From the NCBI GenBank assembly GCA_903813345.2, contig CAIIXF020000007.1, forward strand, positions 28,881,564 to 28,945,563: DNA of 64,000 nt. The letters are read 5' to 3'. The translations under genes were made by a program, and so were the position numbers. This DNA is from Owenia fusiformis (Eukaryota; Annelida; Polychaeta; Sabellida; Oweniidae). Shown in pieces: positions 1 to 14,300 of the stretch. The notes beneath the pieces are model-generated. The model saw only the letters and a program-made list of their open reading frames with translations, was not told where the DNA came from and made no database searches. Position 1 is the stretch's first letter. Each line of letters begins with the position of its first letter.

Positions 1-1437
1 CATCCGTCTCTTCGAGACAAAAAATATATAAACAATATCATTTCGTCACCTGATAAATTACTTAGTACTTAGCCTATCTTGCATGAAGTGATTGCATCTC
101 ACATTTAATGACCCTCAAAACGTATACGTCATAAGTGATATCTAAGTCAATATTATATGGAAATAGTAATAGTACTACACAGTCTAGCATATCAGTCCCA
201 GTGTGCCACATGGTCCAATAAAGTATTGAATCAATCATTTGTTTGATGAGTTGAATTCTGTGATACACATCTTTTACAAAACGATATTTAAAGTCAATAT
301 GTGTAGAATTTAAGCTCTACAGCTTTGATTGACAGATGTTACCTGAGTTCAATAAAAGAAATGTGAATTACTGTTGTTCTCAAAACATCGTATTGTTTCG
401 ATTTCTTTCCATGTATTCCAACAAAGGGCTGTAGTGGTCTGGGGTCTTAAGTTTAACAATATTGTATCGATCTGGTGAAATCTGAGAAAAGTTTGAATTC
501 TCAAATGTGTTCATTTGCGGTCACGGCGATCGTTCAGAATCACGCAATCCCTCGCGAGATTTAGAAAATGAAGGGTTGTAGTGATGATTGGGACCATGGG
601 GTTTCAATTATTCTAGTTGAAAGCTCATGTTGGGACTCAACATAGAATCTTCTTCTTTCGCATGGACTAGACAAAAATTGGTTGCTCAAGAATGATGATT
701 AAGCATGTTCAAATAACCAGGGGGAATTTCAAGTTAAGAGTCTTTTAAATTGATTTTATAGAGATTCGTTTTAATTCAAGATTTTCTCGGGGAAGGGGGT
801 AAATTCAACGTGTGGCACGTGAAATCTGAAATCCCGGTATGAGAGTGTGGGTTTAAAAATTTACATGTGAATGAAGACAGGAAAAAATGTTTACCCTCAA
901 TTCATCCTCAGAACGAAGGGGTGCGAGCGAACTTCATCTACTTTGTTCCTCCTTCGACCCAACAAAGTGGATGATGTTTGAACCCATACTTACGGAGGAT
1001 TCGCTCAGTTCAATGGAGAAACAGCATAGATTGATTCAATTTCAATAGGATTATAATGGTGTGGATATGTAAGAGGAAATGTTTGTTAATAAGCCTATAT
1101 GAATATGCCATTTTCAAGCAAATATAAAACTCTATGATCCCCGCATCTCGACCACCTTCAAATAAACATATGCAAACATTTTAAGTTAAGTACAAGCACA
1201 ACTCCTCCTTTTTATTTTCATAAAAACTCTGATTTCAAATTACAGTTCTGTAAAATAATGATTAAGTCCTCACTGTATTCCAATAATTTGAGCCTAAAAT
1301 GCCATCATTAGTGACATAATTTTGGCCTATAGACAGACGGTTTTCAAATAGTGGCCTGGTTCTAATATCAGAAGAAATCGTAATTGTAGCACTACAAAGA
1401 CTGGCGTGTTGAGATTCACTTTTTAAAGCACCCTTCG
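1..1437. other. gene-free stretch
   Basis: I see no supported exon, RNA gene or clear repeat boundary here. The short open frames are not backed by splice signals or recognisable protein sequence. Confidence 0.4.
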
Positions 1438-1641
1438 CAGGGGCGGATCTGGGAACCAAAAAGGGGGGGGGGGATTTCTGGTCTGAGAAAACACCTCCGC
1501 ACTTGCGCGGAAAAAATTTGGCCTAAAATTAAAAATAAGGCCTTAGAGCAATGACCAAAAAGGCCCACTTTTTGGGGCTTTTAGGTCTTTTTTGGTTCAA
1601 AATGTTTTTCTGGACCCCCCCCCCCCCCAGATCCGCCAGTG
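1438..1641. mobile_element. Small non-autonomous inverted-repeat element (hAT-like MITE)
   Basis: The 204-bp unit starts CAGGGGCGGATCTGGG and ends CCCAGATCCGCCAGTG, so the ends are inverted copies of each other. The flanking CTTCG at 1433-1437 and 1642-1646 is a 5-bp target-site duplication. The inside holds a G run near the left end and a C run near the right end, and no coding sequence. CAG/CTG-type ends with GGCGGATC resemble hAT-derived MITEs. Most hATs make 8-bp duplications, so a hAT group with short duplications or another CA-ended superfamily is possible. Confidence 0.6.
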
Positions 1642-4600
1642 CTTCGGGGGCTATATTGTTTTAAATTATTACAATTTCAAAATCCTCAGCCGTGTGTTGG
1701 AGAAGGTAATGATTAGTTTTCTCTCGACTTTTATGTAATAATTTGGTCAGGCTTTGGAATCTCTTGCGGCTATATAGTTGCATTGCTTGAGCTGATAAGT
1801 TCCAATCGAAATTCTAGAAACGAAAGTATGCACTCGGGAAATTATAAGTAACTAGCCCTGGTCATGATGGCAACATGAAAAGTTTGGAAAAACTGCAGCT
1901 GGCAAAATTAAAATGGAGAACAACGACGAATGAAGCGTAACTAAATGACAATACTCAAATCCGAACTTCGTGAAAAATATAGATGCTCCAAGATACATGG
2001 TATTTTTAACAAGAGGGAAAACGTGAATCTGAGGAAGATGACCATCGCTTTGTTAAAGATCGCACGGTGTTATAAACTGGAGAATTGCAGCAATATTGAG
2101 CCAGATGCACCGAGAATTATCAAGCATCCGTTACCATGGAAACGTAATGGAATTTATCTAATACGAGATTAATGCCAAATAATGTAGAACGATGCATGTA
2201 ATTCTTGATGCTTTGTGCTCTGGACAGATGTTCGACGCACTCGCTTCCCAATACATCTACGAGGTCATATAGAATTACAATTATAACTGAACTCGGATGT
2301 AACATTCATTTGTCAATAGAAGCGGAATGTTTCAGTAAAATCAATGAATACAGCTTAGTCGCTCGCTAATACATTATCATATAAACTATTGATTTCGTGT
2401 GTGAACCTATTTGACTACTGAAGCTGCGGGAAGAAGCTGGACAAAGAAGATGCTAAGCGTATATTCAGAGTACCCAAATCAGTCAGCTGAAGATGGACAC
2501 TAAATACGGCATTTAAACGTCATGGAGAACGAAAGCGTTCACGTGAAGGACGGGAATCGCATAGATGACGTGGCTTATGAATAGTACGAATATATGATCT
2601 GCACAGTTTCATTGAGCTTCTCGAAATGAATTTGAAGTAAACCGCCATTACATGCATTACATTGGTGATAAAGACGCTGGTGCACTCAAACGTACTGAGA
2701 TGAACTGTCCTACAGTCCCACCGACCGCCCATTTACATCATTGAGAACATAACAGAGACACTACATGCGTTCTGCTAACGACACCATTAGAGGAAGCAGC
2801 AGGTAAATATAATATTTTAGAATATTATAACATTTCCTGGAATTTCTGCCAAACTATCAAATTGTGGTTGTCAAAGTTGCGGTCTTGGTTATGGTTTCAC
2901 CAACTGCAAGTCAAAATCAAGGAAACAATATGTTCACAGGGTGAGCCACAAAAAATTAACCCAAACAAATCTTAATAATATACTGTATATAAAGGCTTAC
3001 TCTGTATGTACAGTATGTGATATCATTTGTGATATCAAATTTGACAACGCGTTGATATCAATTATCAATATCTGTATGAGTAAAGCATAGTCAACGAGTC
3101 CCTATGCTATATTGATTGCAACGAGTTGATAAAAATGATAACTAGAAATCAACCGGTGGTGATATAAACTAGTCACTAATATCACACTGATATCAATGTT
3201 GTTCTTTGGCCATTCCTTCGATGTTGGCATAATTGTACAGGTATAAGTAAAACTCTTTCATCACAAAATGCATGCATTTTAAACTAATGAAATTACCGGG
3301 AATTTACGCCAATTATAGGTGGAGCACAAGGGTCTAAGTGACGCGCCATCTATAAGTCCACTGCGTTTAACTCCATTTAGTTTGGCAACCAGAGGTCTCC
3401 ATGTTTCAATCTTAATTTTGTTCTTCAGTTTTATGGAAAATAATTTGAAGAATGAAAATCACCATAGTCCAACACACCCACAAATGTCACCCGTGGAGGG
3501 AATTTACATGCTTGCACATGCGCAATGAATGTATCTATATTTTTTAGTATTTTTATTTGCTCACTGCTCGCATTGATAGATAATATCATTAGACGTGCGT
3601 TCAAATGATAATCTCTCCTCTTTGTATCATGGAAGTGTCAGTTTTCTAATTTGTATTTATTGGTATTATCATATTACACTGGCTAATGGAAATATATATA
3701 GCCTATGCAAAAGATATAGATATGATATGATCTCTAATATTATTTTCAACCATCTGCAATATTATTGTACAGATGTGATGTAGCATTTACTGATATAGAC
3801 AGCATGCATATAAAATTGCTCGCGATCTTGCGCATTGTTACTTTTAATGGCCCCGTATGCGTATTATCATCATAAGCCGAATGGTAATGCATTGGAATCC
3901 GGGCAATGAAAATACTCAATCTTCCCTGAACGATAATATTTGATGGGCAATCATCAAGTATTTTACACCGGGTAAAGTGTAGCCTCTCATGCCTCAAGCA
4001 AGTGAAATTTCACGTCAAAGGAGTTATAATTGTTGACGAGTGTGAATGGACTATAGTCACCAATATAGTGCCCCAAAATATGTAATTAGTTTCTTCATTT
4101 AAATTCCGGATATGAAGGAAAGAGATGCGATGAATATCAGAATGATAAAAATTAGAAAATATAGAAGAGGTATGGCAAGTTCAATAAAATCTATGCTTGT
4201 TGCTTTGGACATGTGTTCACTAGAGAGAGGTGTTAATGTATTATAACAGGTTTTACTGTAATAGGTAACACTCGATCCCTCATTTCCCAAATACTACCTC
4301 AGTCAAATCTGAGTTGTTTTCTGGAGACGTTTCCTATCCAAAACATTTACGGTATTATTGAAAACTTTAAATGGTTGTTCCTAATTATTCAGAGCTACGT
4401 GTATAATCAACAATAATGAATAATGATAATGAACAATCTGCATTTGATTGGAATAATTAGAAAACAAGTGTCTGATTGATTTCCGTCACCTGCCATGCCT
4501 ACTTAGGGCCGCTGTATACCCGGTAATTAAAATTATGCGCCATTGCAAAATTCAAGATCTTGGTACATTTTTTCGTCCAGTGTTCGTCTTCCTTGTTCTC

Positions 4601-4951
4601 GCATGGCACAAACTTCGGGTTTGGAAAGTTATCGATGTGTGGTGGTGTTGGTGTACCCGTGACTAATCTTTGATTCCATTGAGTCGGTGCTTGTAATACG
4701 ATACAAACATATGTCATATTAAGCAGGTGAGTATGCCATATACCACACGTGAATATGCCATACTCACTAACCAATGAGAACGCGTTGCGGAAGTACAGAA
4801 CTCGATTGCATTGATTGAACGAACGAGCAAAAGTTTATGAATTATTATAATGAATGCAGAATCAACAATACAGTGCATTGAATATATCAACTAATTCCAT
4901 TGAAAAAACACACCAGTGGGTAACTGCATTGTTTGAAGTTGTTTTATGTAT
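1642..4951. other. gene-free stretch with GATATCA-rich patch
   Basis: No gene is supported. Around 3020-3200 the word GATATCA or its variants recurs several times in both orientations, which suggests an old, decayed repeat. The region around 4720-4780 shares short motifs with 5440-5500 in inverted orientation. Confidence 0.35.
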
Positions 4952-5103
4952 GTGTAATGCCTTGGTCACATTTGCCCCGATTTTCACTACGGCGCCCGGC
5001 CGATTGAGTATTTTGTTCAAAATTGAATACAATATTGAACAAAACACTTAATCGGCTGGGCACCGGCCGATGGATCGGAGCATATGTGACCAAGGCATAA
5101 CAC
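4952..5103. mobile_element. 152-bp MITE, copy 1
   Basis: The unit starts GTGTAATGCCTTGGTCACAT and ends with the inverted counterpart ATGTGACCAAGGCATAACAC. The interior is itself nearly palindromic, with GGCGCCCGGCCGATTG and a matching GCACCGGCCGAT block. A second copy of the same length lies at 37117-37268. There is no coding capacity. The target duplication is not clear, and the superfamily is unassigned. Confidence 0.7.
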
Positions 5104-8100
5104 TTTTCGAGGGAAAACATTACACGTGAATTACTGAATTTACGAGCCTTCGTTCGTGGATATTATGAATGACTTAACAAAATCGACAGTCGACAAAAAC
5201 CAGACACAAAACCTATAAAATCACAAGTATTAATGTATCATGGTATTGGCAATCAAGATTTATACATTTCTGATATTTTCAGAAGTACCACTGAGCAATC
5301 ACACGTAATAAACTTACTTAATCACTTTAGGATTCATATTGTGGAGCTCGAAGCGCCAACAATCCAGCATAAGTTATACAATAAGAGTAGATTCAAATCG
5401 AAGTTGTCTGTATCACGTTCTCACTTGCGATACATGTCATACTCATCTGTTGAATATGCCACATACCTCAGGTGAATATCACATAAGCCGCGGGTGAGTA
5501 TCGGGCATCCACTGAAATCAATATAAGTCATCGCATATTTCTTTCGGGATATACCCCAGTCACATCATATTCGTATGTATCGCAAATACCGCGCGACCAT
5601 AAATATATGGCATATTTCGCGTAAAATTGCTAAGGTTTTAATCAAAAATATTATATAATGAAGAGAATGGAACAAAACATCAGTTTTGGGCCTGAAAAGG
5701 GTCGTGGTGTGATCTCGATCACTTGTCTGAAATAGTTATCTTCAAAGAGGTCGCACATGTAGATATCACTGATGAGAAAGTGCGAAATCATTGAAATGCG
5801 TCTAGAGAGACATCTATAAATAGATAAGGTGTGTAAAGCTCATTGAATGATTTACGAATAATATTTATCTGGATTGTAGATTTCCACAAAAATAAAGTTA
5901 TGTTAAATGTTATTCCATATTTCGTACGAACTTATTTTAGTTTCGTTAACGAAATTCATAGGCATAAGGGGATTAACTAAGTACTTCACTTAGTTACACG
6001 ATTGTCACTCAGACGGCACAAGGGGCAACATAGAAAACCAAGAGAATCATGACTGAGAGTGTATAGATCAATCATTTTCTCACATTCCCATGGGTAGCCA
6101 GCTTTCACTATAACATGATTATAGACGTCACTGTTGATGACCCCACGAGACCGCATAGCATCGTTTAATCTCTTATAATCTACTAAAAGAAGACAATGTG
6201 AACGCGAAACACCTGTGACCAATAGGAAACTATATTATCTCCGTATTAGCAAGCATAATGCATGAATTCTGTCGGTATCTCTGGAACGATTGCAGCTATG
6301 AGACCATGGGGTCATTTCATTCCTTTTAAGCTGTCACTTACTGTTTTTGTAATTATGATAGTTCCAAAATATGAGATGAATAATGAAAGACGAATAATGG
6401 GTTCGTTATTTTATTTTTTTAATGGTTTTGTTATTTCGAGATCGGTTGATATTTATTTGGGGCTTTTGTTAAAGTCATGTTTTGCTTTCAATCTCGAGAG
6501 ATCGGTGATGTATCTGTTAATGTAACAATTTAATGTTTTCTTTATTCAATGTAGTATTATAATTGATATTATTTAAATGGCATATATTCCATGTTGAATA
6601 ACCTGTCTCGTGGCATAAATGCCATTCATATCCACATATTCATGCCGAGCCTTCAGCATTGACTTTCTTTGTAAAACAATCCTTTGAAACAGTCGAAAAT
6701 AATCACATCCTCAATACACTCAAAGGTTAAAGGTCCCGAGTTTGGCTAAGAGGGGGGGGGGGCATTCAGTGTATCTTTGACGGTGTACCCTCTCTAAGGA
6801 GTTTGGCTTTATATAGTTTAATCTAAAATTTCTAGGCTCTAGGTTTCTCGGTACAAAATACAATTCAGAAACTCAATCTAGTTCATTCGACCCGAGATAC
6901 GCTCGTGTACCTCGTAACTAACGATTCTGTAATTTGCCAATGGATTACACTGAGCCTATTTACGTGACTTGAAATATAACCAACGTGATTTTTTGGTTAA
7001 TGAAGTTGGCTATGTTTGAAAACATTATTCAGTTTATAAACCTTTTGTAAATAGAGATCAATATGTCGTTTGAATGAATGTATGTTTTCCTCTACATATG
7101 TATCACCATTGATGTATATACGTCATTGAGTTATACTTCGTGTACATGTTGCCATACGTGGGAATATATACCCCCACATCTCTGGGCCCAATCCCCATCC
7201 AAATAAAAAATGTGCAAGAATAAAGTGAAATGCTTTGAACGTTTGGAAAAATATGCATTTGAATTTTGTGTTATATATTACGGTCGCCCCCCCCCCCCCG
7301 TCGTGTAGTGAGAGATAATCAGAAATTGACCAAAATGCACCAGTAAACAGAAATATTGACATGCGAAAACTATAATCTGTCAATCAACTTATTTGTTGAG
7401 CCTAAACAAAAGAGTAATTACAGGGCAATATTTTCGGCTACACTGGAGGCCCGAGGAGTTGTAATTGCAATTAAGATGAAGCTATCTTTTTAGGCGCGAA
7501 ATCAAACTCTTAAAAGGTTAATAGGCTATTTTGACAACGTGACAGCCTTTTCTTTACATAAGAAAGTTAGAATATTGCTAGCTCGAAAAGAGAAAGATGT
7601 GATAAGTATCATAATATTATGACTGATAATTTATCTCAATGGTTGTTTTACCCACGGCATTTTACATTGACAATAATGAGAGAGTCAAATAGTCAAATAG
7701 TGGTTGACTAGCGATAAGGGAGAACATGAAAGAATATACATTTTCTTAACTTTCACAAAAATAACTGACGTATCCCGAGTGTCAGACCCCAGTACACTTA
7801 CAGGTGAAGCTATCTTTTAAAGAAGCAAAATCAAATAGTGGAGGGTAAAATATAACGAACGCCTCCATTTGAAAGTCGACGTCATTACAACATCTTCTAG
7901 TCTAGCTTCAAGACCCTGTGACCACCCCCACCCCCTCTCCCCTTCCTAGTTGACTACACACATCTCACCCTTGTGGGGAGGTATGAAGGGGGGGGGGGTA
8001 GAAGGACGTGTAGCTAGATTGAACATGTTCTTTATTTTTGTTCGGCGATTCTACTTTCTCTCAATGTCATCAATCTGGTCTTTTCTAATTGGTATTCTTC

Positions 8101-10800
8101 TCAATGGTCTCTAGAAACGTTTGTGTTATGAGGAATTCCAATGGGATGTGTATAGACATTATATCACAATGACATTTTATATACACCACAAGGACCATGG
8201 CCTGAAGGAAACTCTGGTTAGATATGCAGATTTTGAGATAACATAAGTATGTCAATACATATCATTTCCCTGTGAAACCAGGAAGAATCAGTTGAAGTCC
8301 TTTAGATCGTCAACATAACATTATTTCTTTCTATTCAGTTCTCGCGTATGATCTCTTTCTATACAGCTCTCGCGGATTTGATTTTGTACTAAAATCTGAT
8401 AATGTTAAAACTTACAAGTGACATTTTTAGCAGTTTATTATTTTGCGGAAGGCCGAGTCTCAAGTGTTTCATTTAAAAATAAGTATTTCAGTTTTTTGTT
8501 TAGGTCATTCTTTGATTTGGCCATCTCGATGATTCCAATTGTCATTTTTTAAATAGTCTTCCTAATGAGAGAGATAACGATCTATTCAACAACATGGCAA
8601 ATGTTGAAGGAACCACCATTATCAAAAAACGAAGGACAGTTTAGGGGACTATATACAGCCAATTCAGTTATAGAATACAAAGTTAATATTAACCTCACAT
8701 CAAGACCAAGTGTGAGAGATCACAGAAGAGGAAGATGTACAAGAATGATACGATAAATGTGAGTCTTCCATTCACGCTATCAAGCATTCTTCACCGGTCA
8801 GTATCAGAAGATCTGTACTTTATCGGATTGCAAAGTTTCTTTGCCATACGTATTATATACAAGCTTGATATGGTCGAAACTTCAAAGCCGAATTTCCATA
8901 GCAAATTAGTTTAATTCGTTGAAAACTAAAATATCGATAATAGACACTTACCGTCCGCCATTTTGAAAGATGGTAACGACCATTACCTTCTCCTGTTACT
9001 GACCCCTTTGATAGGGAATTAGATAATGGTGCGGGGACAAACTTGCCGATGATGCAAGAATAAACTCATTTATATTCCGACACTGCATCGCATGGATCAT
9101 TCATCGACCTACCAGTTGACTGATGGTACCCTGATGTACGCAACCCATATTCAATATTCACATAACTTTTTCGCCTATTGCTTGCGTTTTGCTTTCAATG
9201 CTAATTAACAGTTAACGCAGACCATCAGTGTCATATAGAAATTAAGCACTTTGTTCCCCGATTGGCAAACTATTTAGGAAACATTGAAAATTTGTCGTGT
9301 TGGGTGTTTTTTCTGATGTCACCCAGGGAAAATCGTTGTTTTTTTAAATTGATAACCAAATTTTATCTTCATTCTTCAGCCATTGGCACGATTAAGATTT
9401 GAAAATCAGTTTCAGTCTGGCGCATTGCTCCAAAACATGGTTAAAGGTGCAATAATTAGTGCAGGAGGGCCATAAAACGATCATCGACCAGTGTCAAAAT
9501 ATATTTAAGTTTGGATATTTCATCAAGACTAACATATATTTTTATTATATACAAAGAAACCGCCTGGATGAACATTATTTCAGCTGATATTCCTCTTGAA
9601 ACGTGGTGAATCTTAAAAATCTATAAGTGGGACTCCCTTTATAGAAGATTGAACTGAATTTACATTTCTTAATGTGAATGATTGGAGGTGTCGCCTCAAG
9701 CTGATAAGAGTTCTTGGGCGATATCACCACCATGCAGTGTTATTGAGGCAATAACGTTTCAGAATTATCCACATGTACGGAGAAGAGAGGATACCCGTTG
9801 AGATTCATTCATTGTTATTGTTAGTTCCTTCATGGGCTCTCAATTAGTTGAAAGCCCATGGTTCCTTGCCGATCTTTGGGATTCCTGTCCGTACTGTTGT
9901 TTGGATGAGGGTTAAACTGTATAGACATGATAGATGGACCTGTATTTCTAAGTTTGAGGACTTGAAAAGAATTACGGACTGGACTGAAGATTCCCATGAC
10001 CTTGACATCCAATGACCTTGACTTCTAATGACGACATTTATACGATATTCTATCAAGCACCTCCTGGTATTGACATCCTGACGTCTGATTCGGGAAGACG
10101 ATATTCTATTGCGAAATTAATTTAACCACTAAGTCCTACGGGGGCGTTAATTCTTGCATAAAATACAAATTAAATTGCATTTGGTTAATGCAATCCTATT
10201 CAAAAGATGTATAACTTCAGTTTCGTTTTACATCGATTTCTTTCACTGAAAATTTGATTTCTGACATATTTAACTGATTTCTTTCCTTTATCGCCATAAA
10301 CGCCATCGTTGATTTAAGTTACGTTACCCGCGTTTCCTTTCTTCTTTCTGAAAACACACGGGGAACTTAAGAACCAGAGAGACTTTATTCCTGGTTGAGG
10401 CAATTGGATGAGTATGGTTGACTGAGTAAGTGTGTGAGTCAGCGATATCGATTGTTCACGACTGATTGAAGTCAGTCTGAGAGGAAATCCTGTCCATTGT
10501 GCTAGGTTCTCATGCAACGATCTTGTAAGATGTGTTGTCGTGATCGGGAATTGGGATCTAGATGCTTCAAGACTGCCACTCAATTAGTTCAAATAAGATT
10601 AATTAGGGATCAACTCGGTATAAGGCACTTTTTTCCAGAATGGGCTAAGTTTGTACCGACTTGGTGATAAGCCGTCGAATCGGCCCCTGCTCTATCTAAA
10701 TCCCTTGTGAATCATTACATGGGCAAAAAAGAAGATATTTTTCCGTATGCCCAAGGTATATTAGCTCAGAATGGCTTAATTTATTCACGTTATTGGTCTG
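5104..10800. other. gene-free stretch with homopolymer runs and decayed repeats
   Basis: No gene is supported. G or C runs of about ten or more occur near 6752, 7287 and 7988. Around 7468-7510, 7803-7845 and 7898-8020 there are diverged members of the dispersed repeat seen more clearly at 14644, 17005, 37423 and 52385. A possible minus-strand first exon at 8952-8967 is treated as a finding only. Confidence 0.35.
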
Positions 10801-10810
10801 ATGTTATGCA

Positions 10811-10995
10811 GGCCGGCCCCCTAGACTTCCACCAACGCGAACATCAGTTCTGACTACGCAAACTACGTTCCTTGGACTCGAACCACGATTCTCACATCGC
10901 GAATGTGAAATCTTTAGTCGCGCACCACCATTTCCTCGCTCCCGAACATATTTCTCCACTCGCGCACAGAGATCCGTGCTCCCGAACAATTTGTA
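10811..10995 (-). repeat. tRNA-derived SINE-like unit, left copy
   Basis: Read on the minus strand, this unit contains a perfect match to the pol III B box (GGTTCGAGTCC). About 20 bases before it is a five-pair stem with a seven-base loop (TCACA-TTCGCGA-TGTGA), shaped like an anticodon arm. An A-box-like stretch lies further upstream. The acceptor stem is not convincing, so this is a tRNA-derived SINE or tRNA relic rather than a working tRNA gene. An inverted second copy lies at 11175-11362. Confidence 0.45.
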
Positions 10996-11174
10996 CATAG
11001 TGCATCTGGGTATTTGGGATTTCTTGTTATTTGGAGATGCTGTTATCTTCAATAAGTGGATATTCATGAACATGCATGAAAACTGGGAAAAATTTTCTCC
11101 CAAATAAAAACACTTCGTTGGAATTTTAGTTAAGCGTAATAATACGAATAAAATTAGACTTGTTTTCGATCAGT

Positions 11175-11362
11175 GTGTGTGGTTCGCGAGCACGGATCTC
11201 TGTCCGTGAGTGGAGAAATACATGTATGTTCGGGAGCGAGGAAATGGTAGTGCGCGACTAAAGATTTCACGTTCACGATGCGAGAATCATGGTTCGAGTG
11301 TAAGGAACCTTGTTCGCAAGGTCAGAACTGATGTTCGCGTTGGTGGAAGTCGAGGAGGTCTG
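11175..11362 (+). repeat. tRNA-derived SINE-like unit, right copy (inverted)
   Basis: This is the inverted partner of 10811-10995. The same order of motifs is present (GCACGGATCTCTGT, TTCGGGAGCGAGGAAATGGT, GCGCGACTAAAGATTTCAC, GGTTCGAGT), but the B box has lost its last bases and the anticodon-like stem has mismatches. Both copies read open for about 60 codons with similar translations. I regard that as a consequence of shared repeat ancestry, not coding. Confidence 0.45.
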
Positions 11363-14300
11363 TTATGGTATGGCAATGTCAACGTCCGTCTACAAAGGAT
11401 ATCTGGTGAGAATTAGAATGGATATGATTACGATATGATTTATTTTTGTCAAATGAGTCCAGTTTGAATAAAAGCATGGGTCAATGATCCAACGTTAGTT
11501 TTGCTTCAAGACTGTAACCTCCCTCCATCTACTTCACCAACACACTGACATAGTCTCTGATTACGATCGAGACCTTTGGGGGAGGCTCACGAGGGCTTGC
11601 AGCTAGACTAATGCAACGTTGTCATATGATGGATCTGAAAAAAGGTTAAGATTGAAAAATGTTATAACATGGCCAAGCCATTCTGATACTCAGACCATCT
11701 CTGCTATGCACGAGAATCATTCTAGAAGGAAACTGAGAGAAGGCTGTGATATCTCACGATGTGGCCAAGCAGGCCAATGACACATGTTTATAGATACTAC
11801 AATGGGTTTCTAAAAAGAACATTTTTTCATGAATAAGGTTCTAAATTTAATGTTCCTGGCGCATGTATGTAATTGTATACTCGCAAATTGCAATTCTTTA
11901 AGTTAATCAATTCATGGGAACTAAAGTGTTCCAATGGTGTGAACTATAGGAATTCATCAAAATGTCACGCAATCTCAAAACTGTAAGCCATAATGTAATT
12001 CTCCTTTTCGCAGTTCGCTCTTTGAATCAGAACGTTCGCAAATATGCACTGAAAAAGCACTCAAAAAGGACAAAATTTGATTGGTCAATATTTTCCCACT
12101 ATGCATTTCGCGTAGCTATTTGCGTGACACGAAAGTTCTAAATCAAACTAATTACTCAATTTTGTTTTTACACCCGCACGCTAAATAAAACAATGACACC
12201 ATCGTAAATATTCTTCTTTGTCATTGCTTTAATGGTCAGTATACCGAGTTTAATCAATAAAAGATTGTACAATGAACAACAAAATTCGGAAACGAGTACT
12301 ATACATTTGCTTTCGGACCACTGAACAGATTGACCTAGATAATAGCGACGCGTCTTCTTTGGTCTACTGCTCAGTTGTTTGTGGGTTTTCAACGTAACTC
12401 TATAATGTAATTTGAAGATGAATACTTTTATTCAGTTGTTGCATCGATGTCGCAGTTTGTAGTGCGGTAAGATTGGCATGAAAGTATTGAAAGTCGAATG
12501 GAATTGTTTTTTCCAATATGGCGACTAGTCTACTGATCACGTGACCTTCTCTTTCGGAATATTTTCTCACTTTTCAATCATCGTTTTCACCACGCTATGA
12601 ATTAATACAATGAAAAAAATAGCTGTTATATTAAGATTAATGAGAGATCAATCGTTTCTAATAATTTTTTCTGTACTCTCGTACGGGAATATGAACGAAT
12701 ATATCGTTTGAAAAATAGGTGTGAAAATCCCCATGTTAAACCTATGAGGGAAAATAAGGAAGTATAAATTTGTTCCTCCGCGAACTGCATCATGGGAAAT
12801 ATTTTGTCCTTATAAGGAAAGATTTTCGCGTCTTCTCTTTTGAAGAGGGAACAACGATTTCGATAATTGATGGGAACTTTTAAGTATAGTATATAAGCGT
12901 ATGCTATATAATATTCATTCAGAAGCAACCGCTTTAAACAGGGGTCTGGTGTAAAGGGGTGACAAGTCTCAAAACAAAATGTTGTATTCCAGCTACATTT
13001 AATGCCATCATGTCACACCACCCGTCATATGTTTGAGAACCAGGCCAGAAGAGCTCTTTGGGTAGGATTTAAAAGCCTGTACTTCCCACGGAGATTAATT
13101 CAACCCCCCCCCCCCTTAATATTCTCTATATCAAAAGAGTGGAATTTACGGCAAAATTGCATACCTGCCTCCGAAATGTCACCATAAAATCCGATCCAAA
13201 GCTACAATTTATTGTCATCACGTATATGCTGTTATATTCTTAAGACATTAATAAACAAATATTGCTGGAAACAAAATATGTTGGAATTGCCATGAGGAAA
13301 AACTGCATCTTTCTTGTCAACAACAGTAGATTTTTGGCTATACGCAATATCACGACCAGTAATTAAATTTTTTTTCCAAGCAGCCACCCCAGCTAATATA
13401 GGCTACAGAATATAAGGGGGGGGGGGTGACTTACAATTGTACTTCCGTTTGAATCTTATTTTTGTTCCTCAATTACAATATTCAACTGTACACCTCTCTT
13501 GAGGTTAACTGGCAAAATAGTATACTGATACTGTTGACCTTGAAAGTATTGTTGACCCAGACCGGAGGTCAACAATACATATTGTTCACTTCTAATTAAC
13601 CAATCAGAAGTTAGTATTTCAACTGATGGGGTACTAACAATATTAGAAAATAACTTCGCCTTGTTTGAACATAACCGGGGTTATAGTCTTGCTCAAAGAC
13701 TGTATCCACCCCCCCCCCCCCCCCCCTTGTCACCTTCACTCTTTTTTCCTGGCAATATTAAAGGGGGGGAGTACAGGGTCTTTTAAGCAAGATTACCGGG
13801 GTTTAACAAGTAGTTCGAAGGGGGACTCTTGATAGACAAGCTTTATGAGGGGAGTGTAAGTCAAGGCGACATTTGTAAACATCACATATTCTAACAAACC
13901 ATAGCCTAATTTTGTTTCCTATTTTTGGAAACACCCCTGGAGAAACATTAACTATTTACAAATAAATTAGATCGTATTATATTTCGTGTCATCAGAGTAA
14001 TGCCGTAGAATGCGAAATGAGCCCTCTCAAAATGCAGCCAAAAGGTTGGTAGGCAATGGACGATTCAAGCGAACGTTCCCCCCGGGACGTTCCCATTATC
14101 TAATATGAGCCCACAGTTCTGTTTCTCTGTCTGACTCCCTTTGCGAAAGAGAAGGAAAGAGAGAAAGATAAAAGTGGATGCCCCCGGGTGGATTCATCCA
14201 TGGGAGAGTTAGTCACCCCCCCCCCCCCTCCATCGGCCAATGTTCTGTCACTGTGTAAAGTGGAAACTCAAAATGTTCTCATGACAGTGTTTATTTTTGT

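Noticed and set aside
10850-10950. Functional tRNA gene
   Set aside because: B box and an anticodon-like arm are present, but no matching acceptor stem or D arm could be drawn.
10804-11416. Two open frames with similar translations (minus 10804-11103, plus 11210-11416)
   Set aside because: The likeness comes from the inverted SINE-like units, not from paired genes.
12626-12928. 100-codon open frame (minus)
   Set aside because: AT-rich with biased composition, no splice context, no family resemblance.
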